Below, one piece after another: positions 1 to 6,594 of a stretch of 20,525 nucleotides of DNA. The DNA is taken from NCBI GenBank assembly GCA_036399715.1, contig DASWMO010000125.1, forward strand, positions 1 through 20,525, written 5' to 3'. Positions within the stretch are counted from its first letter, which is position 1. Each line of letters opens with the position of its first letter. The notes under the pieces are model-generated. The model was not told the DNA's origin and did no database searches. It saw nothing but the letters and a program-made list of their open reading frames with translations. The translations under genes and the position numbers were made by a program. The stretch comes from DASVSE01 sp036399715 (lineage in GTDB: Bacteria > Bacteroidota > Rhodothermia > Rhodothermales > Rubricoccaceae).

Positions 1-157
1 CAGGGACAAATGGGGGCTGTCGTGGCAGATCACGCCGGTCGCGCTGACGCAGGCGATCGCAGATTCTGATCCCGCCGCGGCCAAGCGCGCGTTCGAGGCG
101 ATGATGACGATGCGGAAGATCGACGTCGCCGTCATCGAGGCAGCGCGGCTCGGCTGA
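1..157 (+). CDS. VOC/PhnB-like (3-demethylubiquinone methyltransferase-type) protein, C-terminal fragment
   Basis: Reading frame 2 is open from the left edge to a TGA at 155-157 and gives 51 residues. They begin RDKWGLSWQITPVAL and continue with a segment rich in Asp/Ala/Lys (DSDPAAAKRAFEAMM) and then TMRKIDVAVIEAA. The D-x-W-G-x-S-W-Q-I-x-P string, followed by D-P-x-x-A-x-R-x-x-x-A-M and M-x-K-I-D, is typical of the C-terminus of PhnB-like vicinal-oxygen-chelate proteins annotated as 3-demethylubiquinone-9 methyltransferase domain. The start and most of the fold lie outside the window, so the substrate cannot be judged. Members of this family are usually small soluble cytoplasmic proteins of about 150 residues. 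The assignment rests on motif recognition only. Confidence 0.75.
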   Translation, partial: RDKWGLSWQITPVALTQAIADSDPAAAKRAFEAMMTMRKIDVAVIEAARLG

Positions 158-405
158 AGGTGCAATCGCCGTCATGTTCCCGCCGCGTACAGGGACATTA
201 GCCCCCAGCACATCGCCGAGCGGGGCTTCCTGTACTCACCCGCTCAGTCCCCGGGCCCCATCTGCTGCTGCCGTCGCCAAGCGTACGGTCCCCGCCGTCG
301 CCCTCGGTGTCGTTACCCGGCTCATCTGGCCTCGACTCTCCGCGAGCGTCGCGTCGCATCATCGCCGCGACGTTCCGCCCACCATCCAAACCTGAACAGA
401 CGACC
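158..405. other. Intergenic region with a nested hairpin at 187-235
   Basis: No convincing gene is seen between the VOC stop and the alcohol dehydrogenase start. The clearest structure is a nested inverted repeat. GTACAGG (187-193) pairs perfectly with CCTGTAC (229-235), and inside it AGCCCC (200-205) pairs with GGGGCT (222-227), leaving a 16-nt loop. No T-tract follows, so a standard intrinsic terminator is not supported. It could still end or stabilise the VOC transcript. Open frames here have no recognisable family content. Confidence 0.4.
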
Positions 406-1470
406 ATGTCAGACGCCATCGGCTATGCCGCCACCGACCCCACCACCCCGCTGGGGCCGTTCTACTTCGACCGCCGGACCCTCCGCCCGGACGACGTGAG
501 GATTGATATCCTCTACTGCGGCGTCTGTCATTCGGACCTGCACCAGGCCCGCAACGACTGGAAGGGGACGGTCTACCCCTGCTGCCCGGGCCACGAGATC
601 GTCGGCAGGGTCTCCGCCGTCGGCGACGCGGTCCGGACGTTCAAGGAGGGCGACCTCGCGGCCGTGGGGTGCCTCGTGGACAGCTGCATGGCCTGCGACC
701 AGTGCCTCAAGGGCGAGGAACAGCTCTGCCGCAACACGGCGACGGGGACCTACAACGGGCGGGACCGGGTCACCGGCGAGGTGACCTACGGGGGATATTC
801 GGACCACATCGTGGTCCGCGAGGCGTTCGTCCTCCGGGTCCCGGACGGCCTGGACCCCGAGCGCACGGCGCCGCTGCTGTGCGCCGGCATCACCACGTAT
901 TCGCCCCTGCGGAAGTGGAACGCCGGCCCCGGGACGCGGCTCGCCGTCGCGGGGCTTGGCGGGCTGGGCCACATGGCCGTGAAGCTGAGCGCGGCAATGG
1001 GCTGCGATGTCACGGTCATCACCGGCTCCCCGTCCAAGCGGGAGGACGCCCTGGCACTCGGGGCTCACCGGGTCCTGCTGTCCGGCGACAGGGAGGCGAT
1101 GAAGGCGGCGGCCTCCTCGTTCGACCTGATCATCGACACGATCCCGGTCGCCCACGAACTCCAGCCGTACTTGCCACTGCTGGACATCGACGGGACCCTC
1201 GTCATCGTGGGCGCGATCGACCAACTGCCGTCCTTCCACACCGGCCTGCTCCTCGGCGGACGGCGCCGGGTCAGCGGCTCGCCGATCGGTGGGGTCGCCG
1301 AGACCCAGGAGATGCTCGATTTCTGCGCCGAGCACGGGGTTCTCCCGGAGTGCGAGACGATCGCCATTCAGGATATCAACGACGCGTACGAGCGGATGGA
1401 GCGGTCGAACGTGAAGTACCGGTTCGTGATCGACATGGCCTCGCTCGGGCGGGCGCGTTCAGGGTCCTGA
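406..1470 (+). CDS. Zinc-dependent NAD(P) alcohol dehydrogenase (cinnamyl-alcohol dehydrogenase/YahK type)
   Basis: This 354-residue protein is a medium-chain dehydrogenase/reductase that would interconvert aldehydes and alcohols with NADP(H) in the cytoplasm. The catalytic zinc site is visible as C41 in CGVCHSD and H63-E64 in PGHEIVG, with C159 in LLCAGITTYSPL. The structural zinc is bound by C94, C97, C100 and C108. The Rossmann fingerprint is GLGGLGHMAVK at about 183-193. The serine/lysine after the second beta strand (SPSK, 208-211) is typical of NADPH-preferring CAD/YahK enzymes. The frame stays open upstream to 307, but the family start MSDAIGYAA is at ATG 406, which gives the normal length. 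No good promoter box lies at the distance seen for other genes here. Substrate is unknown; broad aldehyde reductase is the best guess. Confidence 0.93.
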   Translation: MSDAIGYAATDPTTPLGPFYFDRRTLRPDDVRIDILYCGVCHSDLHQARNDWKGTVYPCCPGHEIVGRVSAVGDAVRTFKEGDLAAVGCLVDSCMACDQCLKGEEQLCRNTATGTYNGRDRVTGEVTYGGYSDHIVVREAFVLRVPDGLDPERTAPLLCAGITTYSPLRKWNAGPGTRLAVAGLGGLGHMAVKLSAAMGCDVTVITGSPSKREDALALGAHRVLLSGDREAMKAAASSFDLIIDTIPVAHELQPYLPLLDIDGTLVIVGAIDQLPSFHTGLLLGGRRRVSGSPIGGVAETQEMLDFCAEHGVLPECETIAIQDINDAYERMERSNVKYRFVIDMASLGRARSGS

Positions 1471-1564
1471 GTTCACCTGCCCGCACGCCCGGCGATTGCC
1501 GACTCTCACCGTCGCGCCCGTGCCGCCACTCATCGCCACGCTGAAGAAAGGAAACCCCGACGTG

Positions 1565-1615
1565 ATGAAAACATCGCCCTCTTACACGTTTGATTTCTTA
1601 TCTCATTTGGTTTGA
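1565..1615 (+). CDS. Possible 16-residue leader peptide or remnant of a gene 5' end
   Basis: ATG at 1565 opens a 16-codon frame (MKTSPSYTFDFLSHLV, then TGA), preceded by a purine-rich GAAAGGAAA near 1548-1556 that resembles a Shine-Dalgarno site. The stretch is strikingly AT-rich for this genome. It may be a short peptide, the start of a degraded gene, or chance. The presence of an SD-like sequence is unusual here, because the confident genes in this window lack one. Confidence 0.15.
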   Translation: MKTSPSYTFDFLSHLV

Positions 1616-1827
1616 TCACTCGGGCCGTTGACGAGATGATCGCCTTACCACTGGATTACAATTCGCTGCATCCGGGCACCTCGTTCGGAGCAGAACCGGC
1701 CCTAAAACGCCCTCAGGACCTTTTATGAGGTTGAGGTGCGGTACTCTAGCAACATGCTGGTTCTGGCCTCTCACCCACCTCCCCGGTGGCTCATGCGAGA
1801 GCGTGCAGCGAAACAAGCGGGGCGGGG

Positions 1828-1853
1828 ACGGCAAGGCGTCACGGCAAGGCGTC
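1828..1853 (+). repeat. Perfect 13-bp tandem duplication
   Basis: The unit ACGGCAAGGCGTC occurs at 1828-1840 and again directly at 1841-1853. A degenerate third copy (four mismatches) may follow at 1854-1866. It lies in the gene-poor stretch after the alcohol dehydrogenase and has no obvious function. Confidence 0.7.
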
Positions 1854-2210
1854 TCGGCGAAGCGACGTCCAAAGCTCTCCGGGACCGCTCACTGAAGTCC
1901 GGCAAACGGTCCAGCAGCCACTGCCAGAAATCGTGTAGAGCCGCGGGAGTTGAGGAGATTCACCGGTAGCGACGGGAGTGGTCGTGGCAGGTGAGCCCTA
2001 CTCTCCTGCGCCTTCAGCATGGGAGACGTCTCACGTCTGTGCGCCTCGCGGCCCTCGCGCGATGGCGGCCTCCACCCATGACCATCGGTAGCTCAAGATG
2101 AGCAGAAACAGAGAATCGGCTGAGTTGACTGATCCTTCATGTAACTCCCCGAACGGTGGCCCCGTCGTGTGAGCATACGGCCGAACAGTCTGATGTGGAC
2201 TGGCCGATCG

Positions 2211-2218
2211 TTGCTTTT
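2211..2218 (+). promoter_or_regulatory. Weak -7-like box for the small secreted protein gene
   Basis: TTGCTTTT ends 20 nt before ATG 2239, the same distance as better boxes in this window. It departs from TAnnTTTG at two positions, so support comes mainly from spacing. Confidence 0.25.
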
Positions 2219-2238
2219 CGCCACCCTCACTCGTTGTC

Positions 2239-2511
2239 ATGTCTACTCGCTTTTCATTCTCGAGCGCCGCTCTCCTTCTGCTCGTCCTCGCCGCCCCGGC
2301 GTTCACGGCGGCCCGCATCGCCGAGGCCTTCACGGTCTCCGGCACGGGGTCCACGACCGAAGCCATCCAGGCGCTTCCGGAGTACTCGCTTCCCGAGGTT
2401 GTGATCGTCACGGCGCCGTATGATCCCGCTCAGGACGCTCAGGACGCGCAGGTCGCAGCGGCCCGGGTTGCCGCCGCTCGCGTGGCTGCCCGCACGACCC
2501 GCCCGGCCTGA
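2239..2511 (+). CDS. Small putative secreted protein, unknown function
   Basis: The 90-residue translation starts with a plausible signal peptide: MSTRFSF, then the hydrophobic run AALLLLVLAAPAF, then a small-residue region (TAARIAEA) suited to cleavage. The middle contains the unusual stretch LPEYSLPEVVIVTAPYDP. The C-terminus is a low-complexity repeat built from DAQ and ARVAA units (QDAQDAQVAAARVAAARVAA), ending in a basic/proline tail. No family was recognised. The gene stands alone, 3 bp from the end of the convergent NmrA-like gene. No Shine-Dalgarno is seen, as for its neighbours. The signal-peptide-like start argues for a real gene, but it is short and low in complexity. Confidence 0.5.
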   Translation: MSTRFSFSSAALLLLVLAAPAFTAARIAEAFTVSGTGSTTEAIQALPEYSLPEVVIVTAPYDPAQDAQDAQVAAARVAAARVAARTTRPA

Positions 2512-2514
2512 GTC

Positions 2515-3426
2515 TCAGGCCCCGACGCGGCGCGCGGCGAGCATCGCCGCAACCGACGTCCAGTGAATCTCGGGATAGCGATCGGTGTCGAGCGGATGCA
2601 GCGTGCCGCGGCCGCTGAACATGTCCCGCATGTACTGCATGCCCTGCCACGCCGGGAACGGCTCGTCCGGCTGCGGCGCGACCCGCCGCGCGAGTCCGAT
2701 CATCGCGCTGAGCATGCCCAGGCTGCCGACCCACTGTGAGCGGTACGGCTCACCGGTGACGGCCGTCATCACGGCCGCGAGGCCGCGCGCGCTGATCGTC
2801 TCGCCGGCAATGCGAAGCAGGCGCGGCGTCGTGTGGTCTAGGGCGACGGCCGCGACGTAGGCCGCGACATCGTCCTTGGTCGTGAAGTCGAGCGGCTGAT
2901 CGGCGCTGCCCCAGTAGAGCACGCGGTGGATGCGCGGCTGGACCACTGGCATCTCGGCACCGAGCATGTCCATAAACGCGCCGTTGAGGACCGACGTCGA
3001 CTGGATCTGCGCCCGATCCACGCGCGCCTTGAACTCGCGCCGCAGGTCGAAATTCCGGTTATCGCCGGGCCGCGTCCGCGTAAAGTCCGCCGAGTAGTCG
3101 GACGGGATGAAGCGCGGGACGCCGGCCTTCACGGCGGCGTCGAGCAGCACGGTCTGGCGGTCGACGATGACGTCGCGGAGGCCGTTCAGCGCCGAGACGA
3201 CGCACGCGGCGCGGGCACACGCAGCCGCCATCGCATCGGCATCGCCGGGGTCGGCGGGGGTGAGCGTCGCGCCGAGCGACTCGATCCGCGCCTGCTCGGC
3301 GCGGCCGAGTCCCGGACGGACGAGCGCGCGGACCGAGGCGCCGCGCGCAACGAGTGCAGCAGCGATCCGGCCGCCGAGGTCGCCGCCAGCGCCGGCGAGA
3401 GCAATCGTAGGGGTCGAGTGGGGCAT
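2515..3426 (-). CDS. NmrA-like NAD(P)-binding oxidoreductase or redox sensor
   Basis: This 303-residue cytoplasmic protein belongs to the atypical short-chain dehydrogenase group (NmrA/isoflavone-reductase-like). It begins MPHSTPTIALAGAGGDLGG, with the dinucleotide loop GAGGDLGG at about residues 11-19, and then RALVRP at about 34-39, where an arginine suits NADPH. Further family marks are VVSALNG, VPRFIPSDYSADF at about 103-115 and a lysine near 133 at the position of the catalytic lysine of phenylcoumaran-type reductases. Whether it is an enzyme or a regulator-like sensor cannot be told. An upstream in-frame ATG at 3450 would add 8 residues. ATG 3426 is preferred because a TACCTATG box lies 21 nt before it and abuts the 3450 codon. 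The gene converges on the small secreted protein gene, separated by 3 bp. Confidence 0.85.
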   Translation of the reverse strand: MPHSTPTIALAGAGGDLGGRIAAALVARGASVRALVRPGLGRAEQARIESLGATLTPADPGDADAMAAACARAACVVSALNGLRDVIVDRQTVLLDAAVKAGVPRFIPSDYSADFTRTRPGDNRNFDLRREFKARVDRAQIQSTSVLNGAFMDMLGAEMPVVQPRIHRVLYWGSADQPLDFTTKDDVAAYVAAVALDHTTPRLLRIAGETISARGLAAVMTAVTGEPYRSQWVGSLGMLSAMIGLARRVAPQPDEPFPAWQGMQYMRDMFSGRGTLHPLDTDRYPEIHWTSVAAMLAARRVGA

Positions 3427-3447
3427 GCGCGGCGTCTGGTGGGAAGG

Positions 3448-3455
3448 CATAGGTA
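3448..3455 (-). promoter_or_regulatory. -7-like box for the NmrA-like gene
   Basis: On the minus strand TACCTATG (one mismatch to TAnnTTTG) ends 21 nt before ATG 3426. It overlaps the alternative ATG at 3450, which helps to decide the start. No clear -33 TTTG was found. Confidence 0.4.
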
Positions 3456-3592
3456 CGAACGGGATGGGACCTGTCCGGGCACAGCGGGCCCGCAGGCACT
3501 CACTCCATGCCAGCGGGAGCGCCCCGAGCGTCGACGGAATGGAGCCGCAGGGGCAGGGTCCGAGTCAGGCGCTGTGGCTCGGTGAGGCAGGG

Positions 3593-3600
3593 TAGCTTGT
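3593..3600 (+). promoter_or_regulatory. -7-like box for the S1/P1-like gene
   Basis: TAGCTTGT, followed directly by TTG, ends 20 nt before ATG 3621. It resembles the Bacteroidota TAnnTTTG element. The -33 region has no good TTTG. Confidence 0.4.
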
Positions 3601-3620
3601 TTGCCGTTCACACCTCCGCC

Positions 3621-4559
3621 ATGCGTTTCCAGTTCGCGATCGTCCTCGCGGTCATGCCGTTCTCGGGTTCGGCAGGCGGGGTCTCCGGCGGTCCGGGCCC
3701 GCCACGGGTCGTCTCGCCCCCAGCACACGCCGGCTCGCGGTGGGGCGAGGCCGGTCACCGCCTCATCGGACAGGCGGCGGCCGACGCCCTCCCGGACAGC
3801 ATGCCCGCGTTCTTCCGGGCCGCCGCGGCCCAGCTCGCCTACCTCAACCCGGACCCGGACCGGTGGCGGGCGCGGGACGAGCGGGCGCTCGATCCCGCCC
3901 TGGAGGCCGCGGGTGCGCCGGAACACTACATCGATATGGAGCTGCTCCCCGCCGGCGCGCTGCTCGCCCGCGACCGGCTCGCATACGCGGATTCCCTCCG
4001 CGCGGCCGGGCTCGCCACATCACGCGTCGGGCTCCTCCCGTACCGCACGCTCGAACTCGCCCAGCGGCTCCGCGTGGGCTTTCGCCAGTGGCGGGCCGCG
4101 ACGGATCCCGCAGAGCGGGCGTGGATCGAGGCCCGCATCATCAACGACGCGGGCGTCCTCGGCCACTACGTCGCCGACGGCTCGAACCCCCACCACACGT
4201 CGGTCCACCACGACGGCTGGGTCGGCGAGAATCCGCTGGGCTTTACGACGGAGCGGGGCTTCCACGGCCGGTTCGAGGGCCAGTATGTCGCCTCACACAT
4301 CGACCTGGCAGAGGTCGAGCATGCAACGGACGCGCCCGCACGCGACCTCGGGGACCTGCGCGTGGCCATCTGGTCGTACATCGACCACACCCACACGTTC
4401 GTCGAAACGCTGTACGCGCTCGACCGCGCGGAGCCGTTCGGGCGGGACACAGCGGGCCCGGACCACGAAGCGTTCGCAGTCGAGCGGCTGTCCGCCGGGG
4501 CCGAGATGCTCCGGGACCTGTGGTGGACCGCCTGGGTGAGCAGCGCCTCGGCCGGCTGA
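3621..4559 (+). CDS. Secreted S1/P1 nuclease or zinc-dependent phospholipase C-like protein
   Basis: The 312-residue product starts with a probable signal peptide (MRFQFAIVLAVMPFSGSAGG) followed by a Gly/Pro linker. WGEAGH at 41-46 matches the mature N-terminus of S1/P1 nucleases, where the N-terminal Trp and the His five residues later bind zinc. Other likely ligands are H102 and D105 (EHYID), H182 and D186 (GHYVADGSNPHH), H191 or H192, and H197. This set fits a trinuclear zinc phosphohydrolase of the S1/P1 nuclease-phospholipase C superfamily, acting in the periplasm or outside the cell on nucleic acids or phospholipids. The frame is open upstream to 3507, but the signal peptide begins at ATG 3621. 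Substrate choice between nuclease and lipase is not resolved. The gene appears to be a single-gene unit. Confidence 0.8.
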   Translation: MRFQFAIVLAVMPFSGSAGGVSGGPGPPRVVSPPAHAGSRWGEAGHRLIGQAAADALPDSMPAFFRAAAAQLAYLNPDPDRWRARDERALDPALEAAGAPEHYIDMELLPAGALLARDRLAYADSLRAAGLATSRVGLLPYRTLELAQRLRVGFRQWRAATDPAERAWIEARIINDAGVLGHYVADGSNPHHTSVHHDGWVGENPLGFTTERGFHGRFEGQYVASHIDLAEVEHATDAPARDLGDLRVAIWSYIDHTHTFVETLYALDRAEPFGRDTAGPDHEAFAVERLSAGAEMLRDLWWTAWVSSASAG

Positions 4560-4653
4560 ACCCGCGTGGGCCTCTCGGCAGAGCGACGGCCTGCCCGATC
4601 CCCGCAACCGCTCGCGGCGTACCCTCCCGACGCGCAACCAGACCCCGCCCGCC

Positions 4654-5391
4654 GTGCCGACCCGTGACGCCCTCCCCCCGCGGGTCGTGGTCGGCTGCTG
4701 CGGCTTCAGCAGTGCACGCCGCACCTACTTCGAGCGGCTCGCGGCCGTCGAGGTCCAGCAGACTTTCTACCAGCCGCCGCGCCCGAAGACGCTCGCCGGG
4801 TGGCGCGAGGAGGCCCCGCCCGGCTTCGTGTTCGCCGTCAAGGCGTGGCAGCTTATCACCCACACGGCGTCGAGTCCGACCTACCGGCGCCTCCGCCGCG
4901 GGGTCTCGGAGGCCGAGCGGGCTGAGGGCGGCGCGTTCCGCCCGACCGAGACGGTCGAGGCGGCGTGGAACGAGACAGCCGCGAGCGCCCGGGCACTCGG
5001 CGCCGGCATCGTGCTGTTCCAGTGCCCGCCAAGCTTTCTCCCGACCGAGAAGCACGTCTCCGACTTCCGGTCCTTCATCGCGGGCCGGGCGCGCGACGGG
5101 CTCGAGTTCGCGTGGGAGCCGCGGGGCGGGTGGCCCCGCGACCTCGTCGAGGACCTGTGCGAGGAGTTGGACCTCTGGCACGTCGTCGACCCGTTTACCG
5201 ACGAGACGCTCACGCCCGGGCGGTGCTACTACCGCCTCCACGGACGCGGCGGCTGGCGCTACCAGTACGAGGACGCGGAGTTGGAGGAGTTGGCGGCGAT
5301 GCTGCCCGAGTCGGCCACCTCGTACGTGTTCTTCAACAACGTCCACATGCTGGAGGACGCCGTGCGCTTCCGGGCGATGGTCGATGGATAG
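4654..5391 (+). CDS. DUF72 (YecE-like) TIM-barrel protein
   Basis: This 245-residue soluble protein shows the DUF72 signature in order: VVVGCCGFS (about 11-19), VQQTFYQPP (about 34-42), FVFAVKAWQLITH (about 58-70), FQCPPSF (about 123-129), FAWEPRGGW, YYRLHGRGGWRYQY and YVFFNNVHMLEDAVRF near the C-terminus. The family is a widespread TIM-barrel fold of unproven function. The start is GTG at 4654; no ATG precedes it in a family-consistent position. A weak TACCCTCC lies at 4620-4627, further away than the boxes of other genes. It converges on dapF with a 56-bp spacer. Confidence 0.9.
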   Translation: MPTRDALPPRVVVGCCGFSSARRTYFERLAAVEVQQTFYQPPRPKTLAGWREEAPPGFVFAVKAWQLITHTASSPTYRRLRRGVSEAERAEGGAFRPTETVEAAWNETAASARALGAGIVLFQCPPSFLPTEKHVSDFRSFIAGRARDGLEFAWEPRGGWPRDLVEDLCEELDLWHVVDPFTDETLTPGRCYYRLHGRGGWRYQYEDAELEELAAMLPESATSYVFFNNVHMLEDAVRFRAMVDG

Positions 5392-5414
5392 CCCGGGGCA
5401 GGGGCGCTGGAAGT

Positions 5415-5458
5415 TCGAAGCAGGGCGGCCCGCCCGGGCTCCCCGGCTCAGGCTTCGA
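5415..5458. terminator. Possible bidirectional hairpin between converging DUF72 and dapF genes
   Basis: TCGAAGC (5415-5421) pairs perfectly with GCTTCGA (5452-5458). Inside is a tight second hairpin, GGGCG-GCC-CGCCC (5423-5435). The right arm overlaps the last codons of dapF. There is no T-tract on either side, so a rho-independent mechanism is uncertain. Its position between convergent stop codons suggests transcript ending or 3'-end protection. Confidence 0.35.
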
Positions 5459-6332
5459 GTGTTCCCTCGTAGACCGTCTCAGCCGGTCCGTCGAGCGTCA
5501 GACCTGAGGCGCCGTCGGCGGCGAACGTCACGCGGAGCACGCCGCCGGGCATCGCGACGCGCACGCGCGGCACGGCGACGCGGCCCGTGCGGTAGGCTGC
5601 AAGGGCCGCCGCGAGCGCGCCCGTCCCGCAGGCCAGTGTCTCGCCCTCGACGCCCTTCTCGAACGTGCGGACGACCATTCTGGCGTCACCCTCTCCCTCG
5701 CCACGCGCCGTCACCTCGGCGACGTTGACGTTCGTCCCGGCCGGCGCGAAGGCCGCGTCGTGGCGGATCCGCGGGCCTGCCTCGGCGAGGTCGACCGCTG
5801 CGGCGGAGGACACGAAGGCGACGACGTGCTCGGTCCCGGTCCAGATGCGGACGAGCGGGTCGGCGTGCGCGTCGGCCGGGAGAACGCCCGGAATGTCCAC
5901 GACCGGGGCGAAGGCGCGCGGCGCGGGCACGTCGAGGCAGACCGGGCCCGAGGCGGCCCTTCCGCCGGCGGCGACAGCCGTGTAGCGCCCGCCGTCGGTG
6001 TCGAACACGAGGGCGACGCCGCCGTCCACCTCGCGGCCGAGGCCGGCGCGGGCGGCGAAGCGCGCGAGGCAGCGCGCGCCGTTCCCGCACATCGTCGCGA
6101 GCGAGCCGTCGGCGTTGCGGTAACGCATCCGGAAGTCGGCGCCGCTGCCCCCCTCCGGGTCGTCGAGCGCGAGCAGGCCGTCGGCCCCGACGCCGACGCG
6201 GCGCGGGCAGACGCGCGCGGCGAGCGCGGCGAGTTCGGCGTCGGAGAAGCGCAGAAAGCGGTTGTCCAGCACGACGAAGTCGTTGCCGGCGCCGGACATC
6301 TTGGTGAACGGGACGACGAGGGCGGGCGGCAT
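5448..6332 (-). CDS. dapF: Diaminopimelate epimerase
   Basis: The 294-residue product converts LL- to meso-diaminopimelate, the step before lysine and peptidoglycan cross-linking, in the cytoplasm. It starts MPPALVVPFTKMSGAGNDFV, with N17 in the conserved SGAGNDF. The two catalytic cysteines are C82 in MCGNGARC and C235 in ACGTG, in pseudo-symmetric halves. RYRNADGS at about 70-77, GTNVNV at about 199-204 and FEKGVEGETLACGTG complete the signature. The length is slightly above the usual 270-280. The frame is open far upstream (to 7193), but that part is a shadow of the opposite-strand flippase gene. ATG 6332 has a TACTTTCC box 20 nt before it. No lysine-pathway gene is adjacent; the divergent neighbours make envelope glycans. 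Confidence 0.96.
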   Translation of the reverse strand: MPPALVVPFTKMSGAGNDFVVLDNRFLRFSDAELAALAARVCPRRVGVGADGLLALDDPEGGSGADFRMRYRNADGSLATMCGNGARCLARFAARAGLGREVDGGVALVFDTDGGRYTAVAAGGRAASGPVCLDVPAPRAFAPVVDIPGVLPADAHADPLVRIWTGTEHVVAFVSSAAAVDLAEAGPRIRHDAAFAPAGTNVNVAEVTARGEGEGDARMVVRTFEKGVEGETLACGTGALAAALAAYRTGRVAVPRVRVAMPGGVLRVTFAADGASGLTLDGPAETVYEGTLEA

Positions 6333-6352
6333 CGGGCGGGGCGCAGGGTCGG

Positions 6353-6360
6353 GGAAAGTA
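6353..6360 (-). promoter_or_regulatory. -7-like box for dapF
   Basis: On the minus strand TACTTTCC ends 20 nt before the dapF ATG at 6332, close to TAnnTTTG and at the spacing shared with other genes here. No obvious -33 TTTG is present. Confidence 0.5.
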
Positions 6361-6474
6361 CCGGAGGCGGGGCCCGGGGGTCGCGAGAGGGTTGACATCC
6401 ACCGTCCCGCAACTCGGTAGAGACGCGCCATGGCCGTCTCCTCGGCGCCGACTCGGCGCGAACCCGCCGCGGAC

Positions 6475-6505
6475 CCGAGGCCGCGGCTCAGACGCGGCGC
6501 CTCGG
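6475..6505. other. GC-rich inverted repeat in the dapF/flippase divergent region
   Basis: CCGAG (6475-6479) plus GCCGCG (6480-6485) pair with CGCGGC (6493-6498) and CTCGG (6501-6505), with a 2-nt bulge and a 7-nt loop. It sits upstream of both divergent promoters. It could be an operator or simply chance in GC-rich DNA. The rest of 6333-6594 shows only the two promoter boxes. Confidence 0.3.
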
Positions 6506-6565
6506 CCGAATCCCGAACCGCGGCGTCTTTTCGGCCGCTTCCCACACACGCGCGGCGCGCCCGCC

Positions 6566-6573
6566 TACCTTCG
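6566..6573 (+). promoter_or_regulatory. -7-like box for the glycan operon
   Basis: TACCTTCG ends 21 nt before GTG 6595 and supports that codon as the start, rather than an upstream ATG at 6430. The leader between them is pyrimidine-rich and lacks a Shine-Dalgarno. Confidence 0.45.
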
Positions 6574-6594
6574 GGCACGCCTGTCCCCCACCCT

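Larger units (their letters stand above)
1471..2238. other. Gene-poor intergenic stretch with lower GC and small repeats
   Basis: About 770 bp without a recognisable gene. It contains an AT-rich island at 1565-1615, a 13-bp tandem repeat at 1828-1853 and a 10-bp perfect palindrome GAGACGTCTC at 2023-2032. Short open frames on both strands (for example 1736-1969 plus and 1616-1834 minus) give low-complexity, family-less translations. The base composition is closer to random than in the flanking genes. The stretch may hold decayed coding sequence, but no transposase or integrase motif was recognised. Confidence 0.5.

Noticed and set aside
174..395. 73-codon plus-strand and overlapping minus-strand frames before the alcohol dehydrogenase
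   Set aside because: Low-complexity Ser/Pro/Arg translations, no signal peptide or family, and they overlap each other on opposite strands.
409..1335. 308-codon minus-strand open frame opposite the alcohol dehydrogenase
   Set aside because: Its translation is Arg/Gly/Ala/Asp-rich without family content, and the plus strand has all dehydrogenase motifs; long antisense frames are expected at this GC.
1625..1700. tRNA-like look on the minus strand (AGTGGTAAGGC)
   Set aside because: No acceptor stem, anticodon stem or T-arm sequence can be matched around it.
1736..1969. 77-codon frame in the gene-poor stretch, considered as a transposase remnant
   Set aside because: No DDE, HTH or other transposase motif, and no flanking inverted repeats or target duplications were found.
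6392..6420. Sigma-70-like TTGACA on the plus strand
   Set aside because: No TATAAT-like hexamer lies 16-18 bp downstream; the TACCTTCG box nearer the start codon explains the gene better.
6430..6594. Upstream ATG start for the flippase-like gene
   Set aside because: It would add an Arg/Pro-rich 55-residue tail and place the TACCTTCG box inside the coding sequence.
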